The notes under the pieces were generated by a model. That model ran no database searches. It worked only from the letters and a program-made list of their open reading frames with translations, and was not told where the DNA came from. This document shows positions 1 to 6,044 of a stretch of DNA of 9,880 bases, piece after piece. Position numbers and translations under genes: made by a program. The DNA is taken from NCBI GenBank assembly GCA_017481185.1, contig JAFUPO010000277.1:1-9880 (forward strand), in the 5' to 3' direction. Source of the stretch: Clostridia bacterium (GTDB taxonomy: Bacteria > Bacillota_A > Clostridia > Christensenellales > Aristaeellaceae). Each line of letters starts with the position of its first letter. The first letter of the stretch is position 1.

Positions 1-857
1 GCAGGGAAAAGCGCAGCCAGCTTCAGGAGATCTGGATCCAGTTCAAAAAGAACAAGGGCGCTATGATCGGCCTGATCGTTTTGATCCTGCTGATCCTCGC
101 AACCCTCTCCGCCGCTATCTTTATGAGCTGGAAGACGGACGTTACCGGCCGCAACATCAAAGAGCGTCTTCAGGGCCCCAGTGCCGCCCACTGGATGGGC
201 ACTGACGAAATGGGCCGCGACCTGGCCAAGCGTATCATTTATGGCGGTCAGTATTCCTTCGTTATTGGCTTCTCTGCGGTTTTGATCGCCGTGGTGATCG
301 GCGTGCCTCTGGGGGCCTTTGCAGGCTTCTATGGCGGCCGCCGGGGTGAAACGATCATGCGCCTGACCGACATTCTGGCAGCCGTTCCCTCCGTGCTGCT
401 GGCCATGATCATCATTACCATTCTAGGCCACGACATCGTTTACATCGTGATCGCTATTGGCGTGAGCACCATTCCTGAACTGGTACGTATCACACGCGGT
501 GCTATTATGACCGTGAAGGATCAGGAGTATGTGGAATCGGCACGCTCCATCGGCATGAGCGATATGCAGATCATTTTTGAGCACGTGCTGCCCAACTGCC
601 TTTCTCCGATTCTGGTGCAGATCGCTCTGCGTACCGCCTCCAGCATCATCACTGCCTCTGCCCTGAGCTATATGGGCTTTGGCGTGTTGGCACCCGCCCC
701 CGAATGGGGCGCAATGCTGGCGGCAGCCAGAAACTACATCCGCGACTACAGCTATATGTGTCTCTTCCCCGGCCTGGCCATCATGATCACGGTTCTGTCG
801 TTGAATCTGGTAGGCGACGGTTTGCGGGATGCCATGGACCCGAAGCTGAGAAGGTAA
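1..857 (+). CDS. dppC: Peptide ABC transporter permease, DppC/OppC type (5' end missing)
   Basis: Inner-membrane permease subunit of a Dpp/Opp-class importer, forming the translocation channel with a second permease encoded to the left of the window. The frame is open to the left edge from base 3. The residues before the ATG at 63 read REKRSQLQEIW then IQFKKNKGAM, which matches the cytoplasmic OppC_N segment that precedes the first membrane helix. The ATG at 63 is therefore internal and the true start lies outside. Visible parts: first hydrophobic helix (about bases 66-128), the extracytoplasmic stretch with HWMGTDEMGRD, further helices, and the EAA loop at about 525-597 (ESARSIGMSDMQ, then HVLPN), which docks on the ATPases. 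About 284 residues are visible, so little is missing. It ends 9 bases before the dppD start. Substrate cannot be told from a permease; dipeptides, oligopeptides, nickel or opines are all possible. Confidence 0.93.
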   Translation, partial: REKRSQLQEIWIQFKKNKGAMIGLIVLILLILATLSAAIFMSWKTDVTGRNIKERLQGPSAAHWMGTDEMGRDLAKRIIYGGQYSFVIGFSAVLIAVVIGVPLGAFAGFYGGRRGETIMRLTDILAAVPSVLLAMIIITILGHDIVYIVIAIGVSTIPELVRITRGAIMTVKDQEYVESARSIGMSDMQIIFEHVLPNCLSPILVQIALRTASSIITASALSYMGFGVLAPAPEWGAMLAAARNYIRDYSYMCLFPGLAIMITVLSLNLVGDGLRDAMDPKLRR

Positions 858-866
858 GGTGTAAAG

Positions 867-1877
867 ATGAAAGACAGCAATCTGATTCTGGATATTCAGA
901 ATTTGACCGTCCAATGCCATATTGAGGACGATGTGATCGAAGCCGTCAATGATATTTCCCTTCAGCTGGAAAAGGGCAAAACCCTGGGATTGGTAGGGGA
1001 GACCGGCGCTGGCAAGACCACCACGGCCAAGGCCATCATGCGCCTGATTCCCCAGCCGCCGGGAGTGATCGGCAAGGAATCCTACATCAGCGTCTGCGGC
1101 CACGATATTTTGAAGGCTGACAAAAAGACCCTGGCCAACGTTCGCGGCAAGGAAATGGCCATGATCTTTCAGGATCCTATGACGGCCCTGAACCCTGTGC
1201 TGACCGTTGGCGAGCAGATCGCTGAAAGCATCCTGCTCCACGAAAAGATCTCCCAGCGGGAAGCAGCTCAAAAGGCCCGGGAAATGCTGGAGATTGTAGG
1301 CATCCCCGGCGGCCGCGCCAACGACTATCCGCACCAGTTCTCCGGCGGCATGAAGCAGCGCGTAGTGATCGCCCTGGCCCTGTCGTGCAGCCCCAAGCTG
1401 CTCATTGCTGATGAGCCCACCACTGCTCTGGATGTGACCATTCAGGCCCAGGTGCTGGAACTAATGAAGCAATTGCGCGACAAGTATGACATGGGTATGC
1501 TGATGATCACTCACGATCTGGGTATCGTGGCTGAGGTCTGCGACGACGTGGCCGTTATGTACGCCGGGCGCATCGTGGAGAAGGGTACCCTCAGGGATGT
1601 GTTTCTGCGCACCAAGCATCCCTATACGGAGGGCCTGTTTAACTCGCTGCCCGACATTACCAATCGCAAGGCGGAGCTTAAGCCCATCCGCGGCATGATG
1701 CCCGACCCGGCGAACCTGCCCAAGGGCTGCGCCTTCGCTCCCCGCTGCCTGTATGCTACTGAAAAGTGCTTTGAGGAGCGGCCCACCCTGCACCAGATTT
1801 CTGAGACTCATAGCGTGATGTGCTCTGCCTATGACGATGCTTCATTCCAGCTGAAAGGAGGGGAAAGCAATGGCTGA
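867..1877 (+). CDS. dppD: Peptide ABC transporter ATP-binding protein, DppD/OppD type
   Basis: Cytoplasmic ATPase that powers the importer as a heterodimer with the next gene product. In 336 residues one sees Walker [10 protein letters not shown] (44-52), Q-loop Gln102 in [10 protein letters not shown], a canonical signature FSGGMKQRV (158-166), Walker B LLIADEP with Glu183, and the switch His216 in ITHDL. The C-terminal oligo_HPY region starts near HPYTEGL (251-257). It carries Cys288, Cys294, Cys301 and Cys319, the spacing seen in DppD/OppD proteins that bind a 4Fe-4S cluster; that binding is known for some family members and inferred here. The ATG at 867 follows an AAGGTGTAAAG stretch. The 3' end overlaps dppF by 8 bases, which suggests translational coupling. 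Whether it is Dpp, Opp or another member of this importer class is unresolved. Confidence 0.95.
   Translation: MKDSNLILDIQNLTVQCHIEDDVIEAVNDISLQLEKGKTLGLVGETGAGKTTTAKAIMRLIPQPPGVIGKESYISVCGHDILKADKKTLANVRGKEMAMIFQDPMTALNPVLTVGEQIAESILLHEKISQREAAQKAREMLEIVGIPGGRANDYPHQFSGGMKQRVVIALALSCSPKLLIADEPTTALDVTIQAQVLELMKQLRDKYDMGMLMITHDLGIVAEVCDDVAVMYAGRIVEKGTLRDVFLRTKHPYTEGLFNSLPDITNRKAELKPIRGMMPDPANLPKGCAFAPRCLYATEKCFEERPTLHQISETHSVMCSAYDDASFQLKGGESNG
1854..1863 (+). promoter_or_regulatory. Ribosome binding site of dppF inside dppD
   Basis: AAAGGAGGGG lies within the last codons of dppD, 6 bases before the dppF ATG at 1870. It fixes the dppF start and allows reinitiation by ribosomes finishing dppD. 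Confidence 0.8.
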
Positions 1878-2820
1878 CAATATTCTAGAGGTTAAAAACC
1901 TAAAGAAGTATTTCAAAACCCCTGAAGGTACCCTTCATGCGGTGGATGATGTGACCTTTGCGATCCCCCGCAACACCACCTTGGGCGTGGTGGGCGAGTC
2001 CGGCTGCGGCAAGTCTACCCTGGGGCGCTGCGTGCTTCGTTTGATCGAGCCCACCTCCGGCCAGGTGCTCTTTGACGGCAAGGACGTAACTGCCCTAAGC
2101 AGCAAAGAAATGCGGGCCATGCGCAAGGAGATGCAGATCGTTTTCCAGGATCCCTACTCCTCTTTGGATCCCCGCAAGACCGTGTTCCAAGCCATTAAGG
2201 AGCCTATTGTAAAAAACAAATTGTGCCCCAAGGCTGAGGTGGAAAAGCGCGTGATCGAGCTGATGGAGCTGGTGGGCTTGGCTGAGCGCCTGTCCAACTC
2301 CTTCCCCCATGAATTGGATGGCGGCCGCCGCCAGCGTGTGGGAATTGCTCGCGCCCTGGCCATGAACCCCAAGTTCATCGTGTGCGACGAGCCCGTTTCC
2401 GCTCTGGACGTGTCCATTCAGGCGCAGATTCTCAATCTGCTGAAGAAGCTTCAAAAGCAGCTGGGCTTGACCTACATTTTTGTGACCCATGACCTGAGCG
2501 TTGTGAACTACTTCTCTGACAACATTATGGTCATGTATCTGGGCCAGATCGTGGAGATGGCGCCTACGGAAGAGCTCTTCGCCAACCCCATGCACCCCTA
2601 CACCGAGGCGCTGCTTTCTGCTATCCCTGTGCCGAAGGTGGATTATAAAAAAGAACGCATCCTCCTGCAGGGCGAGATCACCTCTCCTATCGATCCGCCC
2701 GACGAGTGCCGCTTTGCCAAGCGCTGCCGCTTTGTGTGCGATAAGTGCCGCACCCAAACGCCGCCCCTTGTGGAAGTCAGGCCCGGCCATTTTGTGGCCT
2801 GCACTAAATATACCGAATAA
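1870..2820 (+). CDS. dppF: Peptide ABC transporter ATP-binding protein, DppF/OppF type
   Basis: Second ATPase of the importer, 316 residues, expected to pair with DppD under the membrane. Walker A GESGCGKST (42-50), Q-loop Gln93 in FQDPYSSLDPR, Walker B FIVCDEP (169-175), D-loop SALD, and switch His207 in VTHDL are intact. The signature reads LDGGRRQRV (149-157), with Asp150 where Ser is canonical. I believe LDGG or FDGG also occurs in other clostridial DppF proteins, so this may be a subfamily trait. The C-terminal oligo_HPY region (from about MHPYTEALL, 241-249) has Cys280, Cys286, Cys290, Cys293 and Cys311, a possible iron-sulfur site. It overlaps dppD by 8 bases. It is the last gene of the importer unless the fused hydrolase downstream is co-transcribed. 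Confidence 0.95.
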   Translation: MADNILEVKNLKKYFKTPEGTLHAVDDVTFAIPRNTTLGVVGESGCGKSTLGRCVLRLIEPTSGQVLFDGKDVTALSSKEMRAMRKEMQIVFQDPYSSLDPRKTVFQAIKEPIVKNKLCPKAEVEKRVIELMELVGLAERLSNSFPHELDGGRRQRVGIARALAMNPKFIVCDEPVSALDVSIQAQILNLLKKLQKQLGLTYIFVTHDLSVVNYFSDNIMVMYLGQIVEMAPTEELFANPMHPYTEALLSAIPVPKVDYKKERILLQGEITSPIDPPDECRFAKRCRFVCDKCRTQTPPLVEVRPGHFVACTKYTE

Positions 2821-2959
2821 CATAGGCAAAGGGCCGGTACCACCAGCCGCCCTGAATTCCAACACAAATTCAAATACGGGATTTTAGACGGCGGAAGCGT
2901 GAAAACTTCTGCGGTCAAGTTAAATTCGAACTTTTTTGAAGCAAGAGGAGAAGTTACTG
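2821..2959 (+). other. Intergenic stretch with small hairpins before the fused hydrolase
   Basis: The 139 bases between dppF and the hydrolase hold three weak inverted repeats. They are GGGCCGG (2831-2837) with CCGCCC (2847-2852), one base bulged; GCGGAAG (2891-2897) with CTTCTGC (2906-2912), one G-T pair; and AAGTT (2917-2921) with AACTT (2929-2933), running into six T residues (2932-2937). The last pair could act as a weak terminator or attenuator. I see no convincing promoter. Whether the hydrolase has its own promoter or is read through from dppF is open. Confidence 0.3.
2945..2950 (+). promoter_or_regulatory. Ribosome binding site deciding the fused hydrolase start
   Basis: GAGGAG sits 9 bases before the ATG at 2960, a normal spacing. 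This favours that ATG over the in-frame TTG at 2936, which would place the site inside the coding region and add eight unlikely residues. Confidence 0.75.
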
Positions 2960-4573
2960 ATGAAAATAAGAGTCATTCAGCCTCCCTATCCCCGTCGCGC
3001 AGAGGACACGGATGCGTCCATTGCCTTCATGCTCAAGGAGTTGCAGGCGTGTGACGAGACCCTTGATTTGATCATGCTGCCTGAATGTTGCAACGCTCCC
3101 TCTGCCTGCGGCGACAGTGAGCTGCTCAAACAGCAGGTGAGCGTTAACTCTGAGAAGCTGCTTCCCATGGTGAAGGAAACGGCAATCCGCTGCGGTGCTA
3201 CTGTGAGCATCAATCTTTACTGCATAGGGGAGAATGGTCTTTTTCAGAACACGACCCTTCTTTACGATAAGAAGGGGGAGGTGGCTGGCACGTACATCAA
3301 GCAGCACCTGCCCATCAGCGAGTATAGCAACCCTTCCATTGACAATACCTATCTGACCCGCGTAAACCCGCCTCAATGTGCGGAGGTGGATGGTGTGCGC
3401 TATGCCTTCCTGACCTGCTATGACACCTATTATACGGAGTATATCAACCGTATGGCAGCAGAAAAGCCGGATATTATCCTTATTGCCTCCCTCCAACGGG
3501 GCGAATGGGCGGATATTTTGGAAATGCAGGCTAAGAGCTGCGCCTATTACTGCAATGCCTACGTGGTGCGCTCCTCCTTCAGCATGGGCAAGGATGCCCG
3601 TACGGGCGGTTGCTCCATGACCGTGTCGCCTGATGGCCGTGTAATTAAAAACTTCCATCAGGAGCTGGGGAGCTTTGATAGTGAGATTGCAGATATCCAC
3701 TATAAGTATATGCGCGCCAACGGCTATGGACAGGATGATGTGACCAACGACTATTTCACCTCCCATTTCCGCAGCCCTTGGTGCTACCGGGTGGGCGGCA
3801 GCGGCGTGAAGCCTACGGATAAGGAAACGCCCTATCCGCGGCTGTGCGCTCATCGCGGCTTCATCACCGGCGCGCCTGAGAATACGGTGCCCAGCATTGG
3901 CGTTGCTATCGCCATGGGAGCAGCAGAGGTAGAGATCGATGTGAGGCCTACCAAGGATGGGGTGCTGGTTATCAGCCATGACAACAGTGTAGAGCGCCTC
4001 ACCGGCAGCAAAGGTCTCATTGGCGAAATGACCTATGAGGAGCTTTTAAAGCTGGATCCGGGCAAGAAGTTCAGTGAAGCTTATGCTGGCGTGCGCTACG
4101 CCACCCTGGAGGAAGTATTCTCAACCTTCCCCCGGCGCACCATTTTCAACGTACACGTGAAGCCCTTGGAGGGTGTGACCGACTATCGACCCGAGATTCG
4201 CAAGATCGTTGAGCTGGCCAAGCGCTACGACTGCATGGAGCACTTCTACTTTGCCACAGACACTGCTGCCATCATGGAAGCGGCCATGGAGGTGGCCCCT
4301 GAGATTGAGCGCTGCGCCCTATCCAACGAGGTGGGCGAAGTGTTTATGAACAAGGTTCTGGACATGGCTGAAAAGTATCAGTGTACCCGTCTGCAAACCC
4401 TGGCCTGCTACTTTACCCCTGAGGTAATCGCCAGGGCCAAGGGGCTGGGGATGAAGTGCAACCTGTTCTACGCTGACGATCCTGATACGGCCAAGGAATG
4501 GCTGGCAAAGGGCATCGATTGCATCCTAACGGATAACTACCTGGTTGTACGCCAGGGAACCGGACTGAAATAA
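2960..4573 (+). CDS. Two-domain hydrolase: nitrilase-family amidase fused to glycerophosphodiester phosphodiesterase
   Basis: A 537-residue cytoplasmic protein with no signal peptide or membrane helix. Residues 1 to about 275 form a carbon-nitrogen hydrolase (nitrilase superfamily) domain. Glu42 (LPE), Lys114 (IKQHLP) and Cys153 (LTCYD) make the catalytic triad, with Glu121 as the usual second Glu. Residues about 294-530 form a GDPD barrel: HRG (298-300), PENT (306-309), Glu325 and Asp327 in EIDVR, His340 in ISHD, and a terminal ILTDN motif. The third metal ligand, usually Glu in an N-[IV]-E-[IV]-K motif, is His399 in FNVHVKP. The amidase cleaves C-N amide bonds in small molecules; GDPD enzymes release an alcohol from glycerophosphodiesters. 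The natural substrate is unknown. One inferred option is stepwise breakdown of a phosphodiester carrying an amide, such as glycerophospho-N-acylethanolamine, perhaps imported by the transporter upstream. The domain calls are firm; the function is not. Confidence 0.88.
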   Translation: MKIRVIQPPYPRRAEDTDASIAFMLKELQACDETLDLIMLPECCNAPSACGDSELLKQQVSVNSEKLLPMVKETAIRCGATVSINLYCIGENGLFQNTTLLYDKKGEVAGTYIKQHLPISEYSNPSIDNTYLTRVNPPQCAEVDGVRYAFLTCYDTYYTEYINRMAAEKPDIILIASLQRGEWADILEMQAKSCAYYCNAYVVRSSFSMGKDARTGGCSMTVSPDGRVIKNFHQELGSFDSEIADIHYKYMRANGYGQDDVTNDYFTSHFRSPWCYRVGGSGVKPTDKETPYPRLCAHRGFITGAPENTVPSIGVAIAMGAAEVEIDVRPTKDGVLVISHDNSVERLTGSKGLIGEMTYEELLKLDPGKKFSEAYAGVRYATLEEVFSTFPRRTIFNVHVKPLEGVTDYRPEIRKIVELAKRYDCMEHFYFATDTAAIMEAAMEVAPEIERCALSNEVGEVFMNKVLDMAEKYQCTRLQTLACYFTPEVIARAKGLGMKCNLFYADDPDTAKEWLAKGIDCILTDNYLVVRQGTGLK

Positions 4574-4588
4574 GTTGTTGCCAACGCG

Positions 4589-4629
4589 CAAAGAAGCCGT
4601 CATGTTTTGTTGACATGACGGCTTCTTTG
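4589..4629. terminator. Hairpin terminator shared by two convergent operons
   Basis: A perfect 16-base inverted repeat (4589-4604 with 4614-4629), extendable by one T-A pair, encloses a loop of about 7 bases (4606-4612). The arms begin AAAGAAGCCG on one side and end CGGCTTCTTT on the other. It starts 15 bases after the hydrolase stop and lies 7 bases beyond the stop of the minus-strand moaE-like gene. The position and symmetry point to a bidirectional intrinsic terminator. The trailing T-tracts are short and partly within the stem (CTTCTTTGATTT on the plus strand, CTTCTTTGCG on the minus), so strength may differ by direction. Confidence 0.85.
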
Positions 4630-4636
4630 ATTTGCA

Positions 4637-5029
4637 TCAGTGCTCAAGCTCGGTGACACACTCGGTTTTGATTTTTCCGACTAGGGTTTGCAGCGCCTCC
4701 ACCACCCGGGGGCGAATATCGCCGCCGATTAAAACGAACATGATGTCGTCGCCAACCTCCAGCTCGCCTTCATTCAGCCATACTTTAACAAAATAGATGC
4801 CGGGCAGTTCATAGGTTTGAGCGATGGCTGCCTGCACTTTTTTTTCATCATAGGCAAAAGACATACCGGTAACCGGCTTAAGGTCTGTTTGCCCATCCCG
4901 AACGGCAGCCCTGGGGGTTACGCGAACAACGCCGTTATGGGTAAGGTACATACCGATTTTGTCCGCATGGGGGGAGGCCTTTGCCTCCTTAAGCCAGGCG
5001 TCAATGGAAGGGATGGTTTTCTTCGTCAT
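4637..5029 (-). CDS. Divergent MoaE-like molybdopterin synthase subunit
   Basis: A 130-residue protein that resembles the short clostridial proteins named molybdenum cofactor biosynthesis protein MoaE. MoaE is the large subunit of molybdopterin synthase, which inserts two sulfurs into cyclic pyranopterin monophosphate using MoaD thiocarboxylate. Visible family-like parts are GMYLTHNGVVR (26-36, with the conserved Arg36), VWLNEGELEVGDD (83-95), and DIRPRVVEAL (104-113) where classical MoaE has HRREAF. Lys121 in KIKTE may match the catalytic Lys119 of E. coli MoaE, but the classical PIWKKE tail is replaced by ECVTELEH. It is the last gene of the Moco operon, 12 bases after mogA, with GGAGGAAG 4 bases before its ATG. 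No moaD is in the window. It may be a variant MoaE using a distant MoaD, or a MoaE-fold protein of other function. Confidence 0.65.
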   Translation of the reverse strand: MTKKTIPSIDAWLKEAKASPHADKIGMYLTHNGVVRVTPRAAVRDGQTDLKPVTGMSFAYDEKKVQAAIAQTYELPGIYFVKVWLNEGELEVGDDIMFVLIGGDIRPRVVEALQTLVGKIKTECVTELEH

Positions 5030-5041
5030 GAAACTTCCTCC

Positions 5042-5545
5042 TCAGTTGGGGGTTGCCGCGCAGTCGGCGGATCCCTGGGATGCCAGCATATCCAAGCCGT
5101 GCTTGATCGGCTCAATTACCGCCAGGATGTTTTCTTTCGCAGCCTTGGGGCTGCCGGGCAGATTAATAATGAGCGTTCCTTTGCGGATGCCTGCCGCGCT
5201 ACGGGAAAGGCAGCCACGGGGAGTGATCTTTAGGCTCTCAAGGCGCATTGCCTCGGGGATACCTCGGGTTTCACGCTCCACCACTGCCAGGGTTGCCTCG
5301 GGGGTAACATCCCGAGGGGAGAAGCCTGTACCGCCGGTGGTCAGCACCAGGCTGACCTTCAAGTCATCGCAGCACTTGATTAGCTCCGCCTTAATGCTGT
5401 CCATCTCGTCGGGGATGATCGCAGTGTAGACCGTGTCAAAATCCCGTTGGGCTATGAGCTCGCAAAGGGCAGGGCCGCTTAGATCTGCACGCTCGCCACG
5501 GGAACCCTTATCGCTAATGGTGATGACTGCTGCCGTGTATTTCAT
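5042..5545 (-). CDS. mogA: MogA/MoaB-type molybdopterin adenylyltransferase
   Basis: Cytoplasmic enzyme that activates molybdopterin with ATP to give adenylyl-molybdopterin, the substrate of MoeA. The 167 residues match the single-domain MogA/MoaB fold: AVITISDKGSRGERAD (6-21), the molybdopterin-binding loop TTGGTGFSPRDVTPEA (69-84) with Asp79, LSRSAAGIR (113-121), and NLPGSPKA (128-135). MogA and MoaB are homologous and hard to separate by sequence alone; Firmicutes versions are often named MoaB. The ATG at 5545 follows moaC by 3 bases, and its AAGGAAGGG binding site lies in the last codons of moaC, so the two are likely coupled in translation. Confidence 0.92.
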   Translation of the reverse strand: MKYTAAVITISDKGSRGERADLSGPALCELIAQRDFDTVYTAIIPDEMDSIKAELIKCCDDLKVSLVLTTGGTGFSPRDVTPEATLAVVERETRGIPEAMRLESLKITPRGCLSRSAAGIRKGTLIINLPGSPKAAKENILAVIEPIKHGLDMLASQGSADCAATPN

Positions 5546-5548
5546 GGC

Positions 5549-6040
5549 TTACCCTTCCTTTCTATGAAAATCGCCGTGTACGCCGCATGTTTTTTCAATG
5601 AGGCGAAGATCGGTGATAACCATATCCTTTTGCACAGCCTTGCACATATCGTAAACCGTTAGCGCTGCTGTGGAGGCTGCCGTTAGGGCCTCCATTTCAA
5701 CGCCAGTTTTGCCATCGCAGGAAACGGTGGCTCGGATGTCAACTGCGCAGCGCGCTTCATCCAATGACAAGGCCAACTGGATGCCGCTAATCAAAATCGG
5801 ATGGCACATGGGAATCAGATCCGGAGTACGCTTGGCGCCCATTACGCCCGCCACCTGGGCCACGGTAAGCACATCGCCCTTCTTCATTCCTCCGGTGCGA
5901 ATGAGCTCAAAGGTTTCGCGGCTAACCAGCACTCGGGCCCCCGCGGTGGCCGTGCGGCGGGAGGGAGCCTTTTCGCCTACATCCACCATGCGGGCGCGCC
6001 CCTGATCGTCAAAATGGGTAAAATCCTCCAGGTTTTGCAT
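5549..6040 (-). CDS. moaC: Cyclic pyranopterin monophosphate synthase MoaC
   Basis: Converts the MoaA product (3',8-cyclo-GTP) to cyclic pyranopterin monophosphate. It is 163 residues, normal for the family. Conserved blocks: MVDVGEKAPSRRTATA (18-33), MKKGDVLTVAQVAGVMGAK (52-70), LIPMCHP (75-81) with His80, the GVEMEALTAAS stretch (113-123), and YDMCKA (130-135) with Asp131 and Lys134, matching catalytic Asp128 and Lys131 of E. coli MoaC at an offset of three. The C-terminal loop is KTCGVHGDFHR (150-160) where the usual pattern is KxGGKSG. The start lies 4 bases after the moaA stop, with AGGAGG at ideal spacing. The genes on either side carry out the preceding step (MoaA) and a later step (MogA) of the same pathway. 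Confidence 0.95.
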   Translation of the reverse strand: MQNLEDFTHFDDQGRARMVDVGEKAPSRRTATAGARVLVSRETFELIRTGGMKKGDVLTVAQVAGVMGAKRTPDLIPMCHPILISGIQLALSLDEARCAVDIRATVSCDGKTGVEMEALTAASTAALTVYDMCKAVQKDMVITDLRLIEKTCGVHGDFHRKEG

Positions 6041-6044
6041 AAGG

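Noticed and set aside
423..1334. Minus-strand open frame of about 303 codons across dppC and dppD.
   Set aside because: It spans two well-supported genes on the other strand and shows no recognisable domain or ribosome site.
2095..2865. Minus-strand open frame of about 256 codons opposite dppF.
   Set aside because: Antisense to conserved ABC motifs; composition typical of a shadow frame.
2936..2959. Upstream TTG start for the fused hydrolase.
   Set aside because: It would bury the GAGGAG ribosome site inside the gene; the ATG at 2960 has proper spacing and gives a typical nitrilase N-terminus (MKIRVIQPP).
2954..3979. Minus-strand open frame of about 341 codons opposite the nitrilase domain.
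   Set aside because: It lies wholly antisense to a protein with clear catalytic motifs, has no family-like sequence, and is rich in His, Arg and Ala as expected from a shadow frame of GC-rich coding.
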